64,000 nucleotides of DNA from Neobacillus endophyticus (GTDB lineage Bacteria > Bacillota > Bacilli > Bacillales > Cytobacillaceae), in the NCBI RefSeq assembly GCF_013248975.1, contig NZ_JABRWH010000001.1, forward strand, positions 558,001 to 622,000, given 5' to 3'. The notes under the pieces are model-generated. The model ran no database searches, had not been told where the DNA came from, and was given only the letters and a program-made list of their open reading frames with translations. Numbering within the stretch: position 1 is the stretch's first letter; every line of letters starts with the position of its first letter. Shown here piece after piece: positions 1 to 12,127 of the stretch. The position numbers and the translations under genes were made by a program.

Positions 1-63
1 ATCAAAAGCTCCACACTCCTTTCCTCTTATCACATTATGAAAAGAGCGGAAAAAGCGTGTGGA

Positions 64-1410
64 CTACATCTGGAACTTCCATTTTAATATATCCCGCAGG
101 AATTCCGGCAAGAAATAATTCTTTTCCTTATGCGGTAAAACATTTTTAAAGAAATGGCCGAACGTGAACATATCAGGAAGAGCCAGCGTATAATTTTTTT
201 CCAAATTTACTTCTTCACCATGAATCAACACTTTATCTTGAACAAAACTAATCTGGTCAAAAACGAAAATGCCTAAGACACTTCCTCTAAAACCCAAACC
301 CTTAATATGTTTTTTCACTAAATTTTGATCTTTTGTTTCTGATATAATTTCGAGCAGCTCCTTACCCGTAAGATCGACAACACATGGATTTATTGGGTGA
401 GGGCAAATGGACAGCAGGTCATAGTCCGTCACTTCATTTGCTAATGGGCCGAGCAGAAGGCCCGCATTTAACATTGCGCAATCCGCATTACACCATTCCC
501 TTATAGCCCGGCATAAAATAAGAGCCAATTCTGTTTCCCTAAACGGATCACTTTCCAGCGGCTGCTTTAGCGTTATAACATGATTTTGAAGCATTTCTCT
601 TCCCTTGTCTAAAAAAGAATGAACGATTTCGTCCTCATTCTCAACTGAAGGAAGGTCCTTTTCCACATAAAGAAGTGCATTTTTAGCCGTAATTTGCTTC
701 TGGTTATTTAGAGTTAATGTGACATGGCCAACATAGTGGCCATACTTTCCTGCGGCACCAATAATCGAATTGCCGATCCGTTTACCTATATCAAGGTGGT
801 GATGGGTGTGAGCTCCTAAAATAACATCAATCTCAGGAAATTCTGCCGCAATTCGCTCATCATCATGGATGCCTAAATGAGACAGCAGAATGACTACATC
901 TGCCATTTTTCTTAATGGTTGAATCCACTTTTTCAGCTCCGAAAAAGGTTCTGTCAGCTTCCAGCCTAGTAATTCATATAGGTGAGCGAAATAGGCAGTT
1001 AACCCAATTACACCGACTTTAGTACCCTGAGCTGTCTGATAGACCATATATGGCTTTATCCAGTCCGGATAATTGCCGTTTTTTTGAAAAAGATTCGCTG
1101 TCAAAATATCAAATTTAGCATGATCATAAAGGTGATTTAAATCGTCATGCGCCAGATTAACCCCTTCATTGTTTCCAATGGCAACGGCGTTATATTGACA
1201 TTCATTCAAGAATTCAATATTCCCTTTTCCTAGAGTTGCCTCAGTATAAGGATGCCAGCGATCAATAAAATCCCCAATATCGAAAAGAAACACCTGATCT
1301 CCGGTCTGTTGATGGCGTTCTTTTTCCTTTTTTAAAAACTGCCGAATCCGCGGCCAATTTTCAAGATGGCTATGAATATCATTGGTATGATAAATATGTA
1401 TCGTTTCCAT
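64..1410 (-). CDS. yunD: YunD-like metallophosphatase / 5'-nucleotidase family protein
   Basis: This is a bifunctional metallophosphatase/5'-nucleotidase family protein, 448 aa. The N-terminal calcineurin-like domain (about residues 1-230) carries its metal-binding blocks: HTNDIHSH at 8-15, GDFID at 46-50, GNNE at 79-82, SHLG at 177-180 and GAHTHHH at 199-205. The rest fits a 5'-nucleotidase C-terminal domain, which closes over the nucleotide. There is no signal peptide, so it is probably cytosolic, unlike secreted UshA-type enzymes. It is the last gene of a minus-strand yunF-yunE-yunD cluster and starts 8 bp after the yunE stop. The same neighbours occur in B. subtilis. The physiological substrate is not evident from sequence. 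Confidence 0.88.
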   Translation of the reverse strand: METIHIYHTNDIHSHLENWPRIRQFLKKEKERHQQTGDQVFLFDIGDFIDRWHPYTEATLGKGNIEFLNECQYNAVAIGNNEGVNLAHDDLNHLYDHAKFDILTANLFQKNGNYPDWIKPYMVYQTAQGTKVGVIGLTAYFAHLYELLGWKLTEPFSELKKWIQPLRKMADVVILLSHLGIHDDERIAAEFPEIDVILGAHTHHHLDIGKRIGNSIIGAAGKYGHYVGHVTLTLNNQKQITAKNALLYVEKDLPSVENEDEIVHSFLDKGREMLQNHVITLKQPLESDPFRETELALILCRAIREWCNADCAMLNAGLLLGPLANEVTDYDLLSICPHPINPCVVDLTGKELLEIISETKDQNLVKKHIKGLGFRGSVLGIFVFDQISFVQDKVLIHGEEVNLEKNYTLALPDMFTFGHFFKNVLPHKEKNYFLPEFLRDILKWKFQM

Positions 1411-1418
1411 TTTTAACT

Positions 1419-2240
1419 TTACCCTGCTATTCCTTCATATATTAAACGTATCCCCACAATAACAAGAATAGTTCGAAGAATCAAGACAATCGTTTTGCTT
1501 TTTAATCTAGTATTTAAAAACACCCCGGCCTTCGCCCCTAACCATGCCCCCGGAACCAATGCCATAGCATAAAGCCAATTGACATTTCCCATTGCAATAT
1601 GTGCAATAGAGCTCAATATGGACGTAGGAAGAATCATGAACATTGAAGTGGCCGTTGCCACGTGTGGAGGGAAAAAGAATAATAAAATCATGGTTGGTAC
1701 CATTAGCGAGCCGCCGCCGATGCCGAAAACGCCAGATAAAAATCCAACAACAAAGGAGATTGCCGCACCTAAAAAAGGGTTAAAGCCATATTCGTATGTG
1801 TTTCCACTATTATCTTTGAAAGACCTGATGATTCCATGATCTTTACGAAACGGATGGGGCTTTAATTTTCCCTTGATGACGAGGACAAAAGAAACAAGTA
1901 AAATGAAAATCCCAAAATAGATATTGAAGGAGTGTAAATTTAATTTTTCAGTTGCCCAAGCCCCAAGGATACTACCAGGGCCACTGCCAATTAGAAATAT
2001 AAAGCCGCTTTTGTAATCCACTGTTTTGTGTTTCATATAAGCTAATGTGGATGATAACCCGGTAAAAATCATCGTAAACAGTGAAGTACCTACCACCACC
2101 TGAGGAGTAAGATGGCTGAATCCAGGTAATGTGGATAAATAGAGTAACCCTGGAACAACAATAATTCCTCCACCCATTCCAATCAGCGATCCGACTGAGC
2201 TGGCTAGTATCCCTACCAAGACAATGATTAACCATTCCAT
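1419..2240 (-). CDS. yunE: TauE/SafE-family membrane permease (YunE-like)
   Basis: This is a sulfite/organosulfonate exporter TauE/SafE family protein, 273 aa, within the usual family length. The sequence is almost entirely hydrophobic, with about eight membrane segments. Two related glycine-rich motifs, SLIGMGGGIIVVPG near the N-terminus and GVFGIGGGSLMVPT after residue 165, mark the internal duplication typical of the family. A Shine-Dalgarno AAGGTGAG precedes ATG at 2240. It lies between yunF and yunD. The transported ion is unknown: sulfite, sulfonates and other anions are assigned in different relatives. Proximity to cysteine/Fe-S genes makes a sulfur substrate plausible but unproven. 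Confidence 0.87.
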   Translation of the reverse strand: MEWLIIVLVGILASSVGSLIGMGGGIIVVPGLLYLSTLPGFSHLTPQVVVGTSLFTMIFTGLSSTLAYMKHKTVDYKSGFIFLIGSGPGSILGAWATEKLNLHSFNIYFGIFILLVSFVLVIKGKLKPHPFRKDHGIIRSFKDNSGNTYEYGFNPFLGAAISFVVGFLSGVFGIGGGSLMVPTMILLFFFPPHVATATSMFMILPTSILSSIAHIAMGNVNWLYAMALVPGAWLGAKAGVFLNTRLKSKTIVLILRTILVIVGIRLIYEGIAG

Positions 2241-2267
2241 GAGCTCACCTTCTTTTGCTGTTGCTTA

Positions 2268-3113
2268 TTAAAATAAATCCAGCTGTCTAGGAGCCAGTCC
2301 CTCGTATTCAATTTGCAAAATGTTGATCATTTCTTTCGCGTTGTCTGCTGCATCTCCGCCGGAATTGTTATTAAAGAGCAGGTAAACGTGGCTGCAGTCT
2401 GTTGCAAGTTTTTTAATCCACCCAGCCCATTCCAGCAGTTCTTCATAATTATAACGATAGAGATATCGGACATCTCGCCAGTTTTCAGCATTTCGCTTCT
2501 GCCAGCCATAAGTGTTACGGCCATGGAACCTTACAAGCACTTTTTCAGTGTCTGTTGAATGTAAAACTACAGGTATGGAGCCTTCGCCAGATTGCGGCTC
2601 ATCACAAATGCTGTGAATCCATTTTTCAGCCGTCATAAAATCGAGTGTTCTCTGGCGGTACTGCGGCGTAAACCATGACTGATGCCGAAATTCAAGGGCA
2701 CATGGCACGTCACCCATTTCTTGCCGGCACCATCTTAAATATTCTACATTTTCGCGGCGGCAGTCAAACCATGGCGGAAATTGGAATAAAACCATGGCTA
2801 GTTTGTCTTTCTCTTGATAGGGCTCGAGTGATTCTTTAAAAGCTTGAAACATCTGCGGTTTTGATTCAAAGGGAATATCACCGCGCATATGCCCTGTCAT
2901 TCCTTGATAGGCTTTAACAATGAACTGAAAGCTATTCGGTGTTTCACTAACCCATTTCACAGCATTGCGTTTTGGCTGAATAGCATAAAATGCAGAGTCG
3001 ACTTCAACAGCAGGAAAATGTCCGGCATACTCTTTTAATTTATCCTTGGGAGAGATTGGCCAAGGATATAAACAATCATGATCTCCCCAGCCTGTTACGC
3101 CAATATAGATCAC
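2268..3113 (-). CDS. yunF: DUF72 family protein (YunF-like)
   Basis: This is a DUF72 family protein of 281 aa with a predicted TIM-barrel-like fold. Recognisable family blocks are the N-terminal YIGVTGWGDHD segment, EVDSAFYA near residue 37, LFQFPPWF near 109, LEFRHQSW near 140 and VRFHGRN near 194. The N-terminus resembles the usual (I/V)G(T/C)SGW start. The gene uses GTG at 3113 behind a strong AAGGAGGTG site. It is the first gene of the yunF-E-D group. The biochemical function of DUF72 proteins is not established. Confidence 0.85.
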   Translation of the reverse strand: MIYIGVTGWGDHDCLYPWPISPKDKLKEYAGHFPAVEVDSAFYAIQPKRNAVKWVSETPNSFQFIVKAYQGMTGHMRGDIPFESKPQMFQAFKESLEPYQEKDKLAMVLFQFPPWFDCRRENVEYLRWCRQEMGDVPCALEFRHQSWFTPQYRQRTLDFMTAEKWIHSICDEPQSGEGSIPVVLHSTDTEKVLVRFHGRNTYGWQKRNAENWRDVRYLYRYNYEELLEWAGWIKKLATDCSHVYLLFNNNSGGDAADNAKEMINILQIEYEGLAPRQLDLF

Positions 3114-3340
3114 TGGAAAACACCTCCTTTTTTAATAATAGCATATGTAGGGGAAGCGGGCTAAACGGCAAGAATGAAGGATTAGTTGATAGAGGACTAG
3201 TGCTTTCCGCTGTATCAAATTCTATTTGACGATAGATAGCTAACAGTTATTTGGCTTTGCAGCAATAAGTATTTTAATGTATGATTACTGATCATCCTAC
3301 AGTTAACCACCAATTCACCAATTACTCCCTTCTTATTAAA
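3114..3340. other. Intergenic, no gene seen
   Basis: This is the part of the yunF-sufB gap outside the repeat copy and terminator annotated separately. Short ORFs here lack a ribosome site or any recognisable sequence. The yunF promoter should lie here on the minus strand, but no clear -35/-10 pair was identified. Confidence 0.5.
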
Positions 3341-3428
3341 GGAAACTCGCCGACTGGCCAGCCCGGCAGAAAGACAGAGGTGTAGTTTCCTTTAACCTTT
3401 ATAGGAAAGGAATTCTTCCCTATCGGAC
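3341..3428 (+). repeat. Structured intergenic repeat, copy A
   Basis: This is one of three related elements; the others are at 46425-46521 and 54141-54228. Shared blocks in order are AAACTCGCCGACTGGC, AGCCCGGCAG, AGACAGAGG(T/C)GTAGTT and a final hairpin of the type ATAGGAAAG...CTATCGGA. In this copy the outer arms GGAAACT and AGTTTCC are complementary. The right end runs straight into the A-tract of the suf terminator hairpin. Confidence 0.75.
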
Positions 3429-3465
3429 AAAAAACCCGCCTGCTGAATTCCAGCAAGCGGGCCTC
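3429..3465 (-). terminator. Terminator of the suf operon
   Basis: On the minus strand the arms CCCGCTTGCTGG and its near-complement CAGCAGGCGGG form a GC-rich stem, followed by TTTTTT. It lies 17 bp past the sufB stop codon. Repeat copy A abuts its T-tract side. Confidence 0.88.
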
Positions 3466-3481
3466 TCTTATTACACATTTA

Positions 3482-4879
3482 TTACCCAATAGAGCCTTCC
3501 ATCTCAAACTTGATCAGACGGTTCATTTCAACGGCATATTCCATTGGAAGTTCTTTTGTAAATGGCTCGATGAAGCCCATAACGATCATTTCAGTTGCTT
3601 CCTGTTCAGAAACACCGCGGCTCATTAAATAGAACAGCTGCTCTTCCGAAACTTTGGAAACCTTTGCTTCGTGTTCAAGTGAAATATTGTTATTTAATAC
3701 TTCGTTATATGGAATCGTATCAGAAGTAGACAGGTTATCCATGATCAATGTATCGCACTCGATGTTTGCACGCGCACCATCTGCTTTGCGGCCGAAATGT
3801 ACCAACCCGCGATAGTTTGTTTTTCCACCGTGCTTCGAAATGGATTTCGATACAATCGTAGAAGACGTATTTGGAGCCAAATGGATCATCTTCGAACCAG
3901 TATCCTGGACTTGCCCTTTACCAGCAATGGCGATTGACAGTGTCATACCGCGTGCGCCTTCGCCTTTTAAAATAACAGCCGGATATTTCATTGTTAATTT
4001 TGAACCGATGTTGCCGTCGATCCATTCCATAGTTGCGTTTTCTTCGCAAACTGCGCGCTTTGTAACGAGGTTAAACACGTTATTAGCCCAGTTTTGAATC
4101 GTTGTATAACGGCAGTAAGCGTCTTTTTTAATAATAATCTCTACAACAGCACTGTGAAGGGAGTTTGTTGTATATACTGGTGCTGTACAGCCCTCTACGT
4201 AGTGTACATGTGCACCTTCATCAACGATGATTAATGTTCTTTCAAATTGGCCCATGTTTTCAGAGTTAATGCGGAAATAGGCCTGTAATGGCGTATCCAC
4301 TTTCACACCTGGCGGAACATAAATGAAGGAACCGCCGGACCAAACAGCAGAGTTTAGCGCCGCAAATTTATTATCAGTTGGCGGGATTACTTTCGCCCAG
4401 TGCTCGCGGAAAAGATCTTCATTCTCTCTAAGCGCAGAATCAGTATCTTTGAAGACGATACCTAATTCTTCAAGATCCTCTTTCATATTGTGGTAAACAA
4501 CCTCAGATTCGTATTGAGCAGATACCCCAGCAAGATATTTTTGTTCTGCTTCTGGAATCCCAAGTTTATCGAATGTAGCCTTAATTTCTTCTGGTACTTC
4601 ATCCCAAGACTTCTCGGACTTCTCAGAAGGTTTGACATAGTAAGTAATTTCATCAAAGTTTAATGATTTTAAATCTCCGCCCCATTGAGGCATTGGTTTG
4701 CTGTAGAAAATTTCCAATGATTTCAAACGGAAGTCAAGCATCCATTGAGGCTCACCCTTCATTTTTGAAATCTCTTCCACGATTTCACGTGTTAAACCAC
4801 GTTTGGATCTAAAGATGGAAACGTCTTTATCGGCAAAACCATATTTATATTCACCGATCTCAGGCATTTTTTTTGCCAT
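3482..4879 (-). CDS. sufB: Fe-S cluster assembly scaffold subunit SufB
   Basis: SufB, 465 aa, is the scaffold subunit of the cytosolic SufBCD complex, on which Fe-S clusters are built before transfer to apoproteins. The length matches Bacillus SufB. The beta-helix core and the conserved C-terminal [12 protein letters not shown] block, shared with SufD, are clear, as are YVEGCTAP and CDTLIMD, which carry conserved cysteines. It starts at ATG behind GGAGG with 9-nt spacing. It is the last gene of sufC-D-S-U-B, 51 bp after sufU, and is followed by the operon terminator. Confidence 0.97.
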   Translation of the reverse strand: MAKKMPEIGEYKYGFADKDVSIFRSKRGLTREIVEEISKMKGEPQWMLDFRLKSLEIFYSKPMPQWGGDLKSLNFDEITYYVKPSEKSEKSWDEVPEEIKATFDKLGIPEAEQKYLAGVSAQYESEVVYHNMKEDLEELGIVFKDTDSALRENEDLFREHWAKVIPPTDNKFAALNSAVWSGGSFIYVPPGVKVDTPLQAYFRINSENMGQFERTLIIVDEGAHVHYVEGCTAPVYTTNSLHSAVVEIIIKKDAYCRYTTIQNWANNVFNLVTKRAVCEENATMEWIDGNIGSKLTMKYPAVILKGEGARGMTLSIAIAGKGQVQDTGSKMIHLAPNTSSTIVSKSISKHGGKTNYRGLVHFGRKADGARANIECDTLIMDNLSTSDTIPYNEVLNNNISLEHEAKVSKVSEEQLFYLMSRGVSEQEATEMIVMGFIEPFTKELPMEYAVEMNRLIKFEMEGSIG

Positions 4880-4930
4880 TGTCGAGTTCCTCCATTTCGT
4901 AAACGGATCAGGGAATCCCTTCAGGCCGTT

Positions 4931-7897
<2,967 letters not shown>

Positions 7898-7920
7898 TGT
7901 TATCCTCCTAACTCTAACGC

Positions 7921-8706
7921 TTACGCTTCTTGTTCAACCGTTTCGTCTTCGATTCCAAGCTCTTTCTTAAGCCCTTCATAACCTTCTGCTTCTAAGCGCT
8001 GTGCCAGCTCAGGTCCGCCGGATTTTACAATGCGGCCTTGCATCATCACATGCACATGGTCAGGAGTAATATAGTTTAACAAACGCTGATAGTGAGTAAT
8101 AATTAAGCAGCCAAAATTCTCGCCGCGCATTTGGTTAACACCTTTGGAAACAACTTTAAGAGCATCGATATCTAGTCCTGAGTCAATTTCATCCAGGATC
8201 GCAATCTTCGGCTCTAACATCATTAACTGTAAAATTTCGTTACGCTTTTTCTCCCCGCCTGAGAAGCCTTCGTTTAAGTAGCGCTGTGCCATATCAAGAT
8301 CCATTTCAAGGAATTCCATTTGCTTATCCATTTGACGAATAAATTTCATTAAAGAAATTTCATTTCCTTCACCGCGGCGGGCGTTAATGGCAGAACGTAA
8401 GAAGTCTGCATTGGTAACCCCTGTAATTTCACTTGGATATTGCATAGCTAAAAATAGGCCTGCACGTGCACGTTCGTCTACTTCCATTTCCAGGACGTTT
8501 TCGCCGTCTAAGGTGATGCTTCCGCCAGTTACTTCATATTTTGGATGGCCCATAATGGCAGATGATAATGTAGATTTCCCAGTTCCGTTTGGACCCATGA
8601 TTGCGTGAATTTCTCCACCCTTTATTTCAAGGTTAACCCCTTTTAAAATTTCCTTCCCATCAATAGCCACATGCAGGTCTTTGATTGTTAAAGTTGATCC
8701 AGCCAT
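7921..8706 (-). CDS. sufC: Fe-S assembly ATPase SufC
   Basis: SufC, 261 aa, is the soluble ABC-type ATPase that drives conformational change in SufBCD. Walker A is GPNGTGKST (38-46), the signature is FSGGEKKRNEI, and Walker B is IAILDEIDSGLD. The modified signature (SGGEKKR rather than SGGQ) is characteristic of SufC. There is no membrane partner. It is the first gene of the operon, with GGAGG 8 nt before ATG. Confidence 0.97.
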   Translation of the reverse strand: MAGSTLTIKDLHVAIDGKEILKGVNLEIKGGEIHAIMGPNGTGKSTLSSAIMGHPKYEVTGGSITLDGENVLEMEVDERARAGLFLAMQYPSEITGVTNADFLRSAINARRGEGNEISLMKFIRQMDKQMEFLEMDLDMAQRYLNEGFSGGEKKRNEILQLMMLEPKIAILDEIDSGLDIDALKVVSKGVNQMRGENFGCLIITHYQRLLNYITPDHVHVMMQGRIVKSGGPELAQRLEAEGYEGLKKELGIEDETVEQEA

Positions 8707-8783
8707 ATTTATAACCTCCGAAAATTTTATCTCGTAAGAATCCTAGTCGATTCTAAACTCATTCTCAATCTATTCTCATTACA

Positions 8784-8812
8784 ATCTTATAACAAATGAA
8801 ATCTATTAGCAA
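8784..8812 (-). promoter_or_regulatory. Candidate sigma-A promoter of the suf operon
   Basis: The minus strand reads TTGCTA, a 17-nt spacer, then TAAGAT, about 75 bp before the sufC start. Immediately downstream, 8751-8780 contains repeated GAGAAT motifs around the predicted transcription start, which could be a regulator site. No consensus Fur or PerR box is evident. Confidence 0.45.
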
Positions 8813-9076
8813 CTCCCAAGCAGTGATAACTACTGCTTATTTTCACTGAATTGCATCTAAATGAGAATGTCAAGAGGATAAAGATTGTTTTTAATGTTAA
8901 AGCACATTGTTGATTTTGCCACTCAGTTGATAGAGCGTATATTAACAGCTAAGGTTCACAGAGCGTTTTAATTAAATAACCCGAATAAAATCATACATTA
9001 ATTCTGGAAAATTACCAAGGAGACTCTAAACAAATTTATCTCTATTCTTCACCTGTTGGAGTGAAATCATGTAGAG

Positions 9077-9112
9077 GCAATAAAGGCTTGCAAAAAGGCG
9101 AGCCTTTATTGC
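9077..9112. repeat. 15-bp inverted repeat in the sufC-metQ intergenic region
   Basis: Arms GCAATAAAGGCTTGC (9077-9091) and GCGAGCCTTTATTGC (9098-9112) pair with one wobble around a 6-nt loop. No T-tract follows on either strand, so it is not a standard terminator. The rest of the sufC-metQ gap (8813-9167) shows no gene with a ribosome site. Confidence 0.6.
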
Positions 9113-9167
9113 AATGAAAAGCGTTGTTGCCCTTGAAGCTTTGCTTTTTCGATCAAGCATAAAGAAA

Positions 9168-9195
9168 AGCCAGCGGGCTTCCACTGACTTTTCTC
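9168..9195 (-). terminator. Terminator of metNPQ
   Basis: The minus strand reads AAAAGTCAGTGG, AAGC, then CCGCTGGCTTTTC with a trailing T-rich stretch. Stem pairs include two G-U wobbles that are only stable on the minus strand. It lies about 23 bp after the metQ stop. Confidence 0.75.
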
Positions 9196-9217
9196 CGATT
9201 TTCTACCTATTTATATA

Positions 9218-10054
9218 TTATTGAGTGACAGGAACAACTGCGCCACCGTATTTTTTAATAATCCAATTTTGAATTTCTTTGGAATGTAGAACTTCAACAA
9301 GTGCTTTGATTGCTGGTTTATTTTCATCACCTTTACGAACTGCAATAACGTTCACATATGGTGAATTCTTATCTTCAAGAGCAATCGCATCTTTCATTGG
9401 ATTTAAGCCAGCTTGAAGGGCATAGTTAGAATTGATTAATACGGCATCACCTTCGCCGTTTTGATAAATTTTTGGCAGTAATGCTGCGTCATAATTAGCA
9501 TCAAATTTAAGATGTTTAGGATTCTCAGCAACATCTTTAAGTGTTGCTTTTGTTTTATCAATGCCAGCTTTTAATTTAATTAAACCAGCATTTTCGAGTA
9601 ATGAAAGAAGACGGCCATGGTCAGCTACAGAGTTGCTCATAAGAATATGAGCGCCATCTGGAAGATCACTTAACTTTTTGTATTTCTTAGAGTAAACACC
9701 GATTGGTTCAATATGAATACCGCCAGCATTGACAAAGTTATAACCAAATTGTTTGTTTTGTGACTCTAGATAAGGAATGTGCTGGAAATAGTTAGCATCA
9801 AGTTGTTTTGAAGCCAATGCTTTGTTTGGCAAAATATAATCTTGGAATGTAACAATTTTCAAGTTGATGCCTTGTTTCTTTAAAAGCGGAATAGCCTGCT
9901 TTAAAATTTCGGCATGCGGTACAGCTGATGCACCGACAGTTAATGTTGTTTCTTTGCTGCTGCTTCCTTGTGACTTGTCTGATGATGATGTTCCGCAAGC
10001 TGCTAATACAAGCGCTAGGGATAATGCTAAAAATAAACTAACCCACTTTTTCAT
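9218..10054 (-). CDS. metQ: Methionine-binding lipoprotein MetQ
   Basis: MetQ, 278 aa, is the substrate-binding lipoprotein of the methionine ABC importer, anchored on the outer face of the membrane. A type II signal peptide ends in the lipobox VLAACG (Cys about 20), followed by a Ser-rich linker. Family blocks include VGASAVPHAEIL, YFQHIPYL and LINSNYA. It is last in metN-P-Q, 22 bp after metP. The S-box leader upstream of metN ties the operon to methionine status. Confidence 0.95.
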   Translation of the reverse strand: MKKWVSLFLALSLALVLAACGTSSSDKSQGSSSKETTLTVGASAVPHAEILKQAIPLLKKQGINLKIVTFQDYILPNKALASKQLDANYFQHIPYLESQNKQFGYNFVNAGGIHIEPIGVYSKKYKKLSDLPDGAHILMSNSVADHGRLLSLLENAGLIKLKAGIDKTKATLKDVAENPKHLKFDANYDAALLPKIYQNGEGDAVLINSNYALQAGLNPMKDAIALEDKNSPYVNVIAVRKGDENKPAIKALVEVLHSKEIQNWIIKKYGGAVVPVTQ

Positions 10055-10076
10055 GTTGAACTCTCCTTTTTATTTT

Positions 10077-10748
10077 TTATCTTTTATCTAATTTCTTGGT
10101 AATAACATCACCAATAAATTGAACAATAAATACAATTACTAAAATGATCACTGTCGCAACAAATGTTACGTCATTTCGGTTTTGCTCAAAACCTTGAAGA
10201 TAGGCGAGATTCCCCAGTCCTCCTGCTCCGATTACCCCGGCCATTGCCGTATAGCTGACAAGAGCAATCGCCGTAACCGTAATGCCGGAAACAAGAGCTG
10301 GCATGGATTCCGGAAGCAATACTTTCCAGATAATCGTGCCTGTAGTTGCACCCATTGACTTCGCTGCCTCAATGACGCCCTTATCAATTTCCCTTAGCCC
10401 GATTTCCACCATTCTGGCATAAAACGGAGCAGCACCGATAATTAGTGCTGGCAGTGCACCATTTGGACCAATCATTGTTTTAAAAAGCATATTTGTAAAT
10501 GGAATTAATAAAACAATTAAAATAATAAAAGGAATAGAGCGAAAAACATTGACAACGACACTAATCACAATATTAACCGGCTTATTTTGCCACATACTTC
10601 CCTCTGATGTCAGGAACAATAGCAATCCAAGGATAATCCCAAGAATAAAAGTTGCCACAACGGAAATTCCCGACATATAAAGGGTTTCTTTCGAGGCATC
10701 CCACATCCCCTGCCAATCAATATCTTTAAATGCATGATAGTTATCCAT
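10077..10748 (-). CDS. metP: Methionine ABC transporter permease MetP
   Basis: MetP, 223 aa, is a MetI-family inner-membrane permease with about five to six membrane segments. The cytoplasmic EAA loop, which contacts the ATPase, is visible as EAAKSMGATTGTIIWKVLLP. The start overlaps the end of metN by 8 bp, indicating coupled translation. The adjacent ATPase and MetQ lipoprotein make methionine the expected substrate. Confidence 0.95.
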   Translation of the reverse strand: MDNYHAFKDIDWQGMWDASKETLYMSGISVVATFILGIILGLLLFLTSEGSMWQNKPVNIVISVVVNVFRSIPFIILIVLLIPFTNMLFKTMIGPNGALPALIIGAAPFYARMVEIGLREIDKGVIEAAKSMGATTGTIIWKVLLPESMPALVSGITVTAIALVSYTAMAGVIGAGGLGNLAYLQGFEQNRNDVTFVATVIILVIVFIVQFIGDVITKKLDKR

Positions 10749-11766
10749 TGTTTACCACCTCCACTCCAACCTGCTGGGATCGAATGAAATCCACAGCTTT
10801 GCTGACTTCATCTTGATCACCATCTAGATGAATGAAAAGAGTGCCGTAGGAACCGCTTCGGGTTTGTGAAATTTTCCCTTGGAGGATATTTACTGTAACA
10901 TTATGATTCCGGATTAGATTAGTAATTACCGGCTGTTCCGCTGACTCCCCAATAAAGGTTAGCTGGACAACCTGTCCAGAATGATAGCGCTCGAGCAAAT
11001 GCTCAGCCGTATCTTTTGTTTCTTCAGGCTCCGTCACTTGTTGAACGAATCTTTTGGTAATTGGTGCTTGAGGGTTTTTAAAGACATCTAACACCGGACC
11101 AAGTTCAACAATTTTCCCGCTCTCCATAACTGCTACCCGGTGGCAGATTTTTCGGATTACATGCATTTCATGTGTGATCAATACGATTGTTAATCCTAAC
11201 CGCTTATTGATATCCACCAGTAAATCCAAAATAGAATCCGTTGTTTGCGGGTCAAGCGCTGAGGTTGCTTCATCACAAAGCAGCACTTTCGGATTATTCG
11301 CGAGCGCCCTAGCAATTCCGACACGCTGCTTTTGGCCGCCGCTCAGCTGTGAAGGATAAGCATTCTCTCTGCCTTCAAGTCCTACTAACTTAATCAGTTC
11401 TTCCACCTTTTTCTTGCGCTGGGCAGCGGGTACCCCGGCAATTTCCAACGGGAAGGCGATATTTTGACTTACCGTTCTTGACCACAATAAGTTAAAATGT
11501 TGGAAAATCATACTGATTTCCTGGCGAGCTTTCCGGAGCTCAGCACCTTTGATTTTTGAAATCTCACGTCCAGCTACTGTTACAGTTCCTTCAGAGGGCA
11601 GTTCCAAACCATTCAGCATTCGAATCAAAGTACTCTTACCGGCACCGCTATAACCAATCACTCCGAAGATTTCACCTTCGTTTATTTCCAGGTTCACTTC
11701 ATCTACTGCTGTAAGCTGCCCCTGTCTGGAAGGATAGATCTTTCGAACATTTTTTATTGATATCAC
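10741..11766 (-). CDS. metN: Methionine ABC transporter ATP-binding protein MetN
   Basis: MetN, 341 aa, powers methionine uptake. Walker A is GYSGAGKST (38-46), the signature is [15 protein letters not shown], Walker B is VLLCDEATSALD, and the switch histidine lies in ITHEMHV. The roughly 90-residue C-terminal extension after residue 250 is the NIL domain, which binds methionine and inhibits transport in studied homologues. It is first in the operon, downstream of a SAM riboswitch and terminator. Confidence 0.96.
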   Translation of the reverse strand: MISIKNVRKIYPSRQGQLTAVDEVNLEINEGEIFGVIGYSGAGKSTLIRMLNGLELPSEGTVTVAGREISKIKGAELRKARQEISMIFQHFNLLWSRTVSQNIAFPLEIAGVPAAQRKKKVEELIKLVGLEGRENAYPSQLSGGQKQRVGIARALANNPKVLLCDEATSALDPQTTDSILDLLVDINKRLGLTIVLITHEMHVIRKICHRVAVMESGKIVELGPVLDVFKNPQAPITKRFVQQVTEPEETKDTAEHLLERYHSGQVVQLTFIGESAEQPVITNLIRNHNVTVNILQGKISQTRSGSYGTLFIHLDGDQDEVSKAVDFIRSQQVGVEVVNNG

Positions 11767-11854
11767 CTAAATCACCTGCTTTCTGTCCAGATTGCTTACA
11801 TATAGGGTTTGACTGTTTTTCAAGAATGATTCTTTATATTAGAAAAATAAAAAA

Positions 11855-11876
11855 CCTTTCTGCGTAGGCAGAAAGG
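11855..11876 (-). terminator. S-box attenuator terminator before metN
   Basis: The minus strand forms CCTTTCTGC, loop CTAC, GCAGAAAGG, followed by TTTTTTATTTTT. It is the expression platform of the upstream SAM riboswitch: when SAM is bound, transcription should stop here before metN. Confidence 0.93.
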
Positions 11877-11895
11877 CATTATAAATCAATCCTTT

Positions 11896-12000
11896 CTCCC
11901 ATCTCTCAAAGCAAATGCTTTGTGTGAATTGGCACCATTTCAAATAAATGACGGTTGCCGGGCTTCATAGGGCACATCCCTCCACCTCTCTCGATAAGAG
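11896..12000 (-). ncRNA. SAM (S-box) riboswitch controlling metNPQ
   Basis: This is a class I SAM aptamer. The minus strand begins CTCTTATCGAGAGAGGTGGA, continues with GGGA..GCCC, the kink-turn region GAAGCCCGGCAACC, the variable P3/P4 arms, and ends GAGATGGGAG, which closes P1 with CTCTTATC. An intrinsic terminator follows at 11855-11876. SAM binding should switch the methionine importer off. Confidence 0.95.
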
Positions 12001-12056
12001 CTTAAAGCAATCCTATATTCAATTCGTTTTAACGCAATCCATTTAGTACGAAAGCT

Positions 12057-12085
12057 ATCGTACCATGGATAAAAATTTGTGTCAA
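12057..12085 (-). promoter_or_regulatory. Sigma-A promoter of metNPQ leader
   Basis: The minus strand has a perfect -35 TTGACA (12080-12085), a 17-nt spacer and -10 TACGAT (12057-12062). Transcription would start about 50 nt before the S-box P1 stem. Confidence 0.85.
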
Positions 12086-12127
12086 CGGAATTTTCTGCAA
12101 TTTTCGTCAAATCACGAAGTGGTAATA

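Noticed and set aside
3322-3507. 61-aa minus-strand open frame downstream of sufB
   Set aside because: It crosses the suf terminator and repeat copy A and overlaps the end of sufB.
8751-8780. Fur or PerR box at the suf promoter
   Set aside because: GAGAAT repeats are present but the arrangement does not match the 7-1-7 Fur or PerR consensus.
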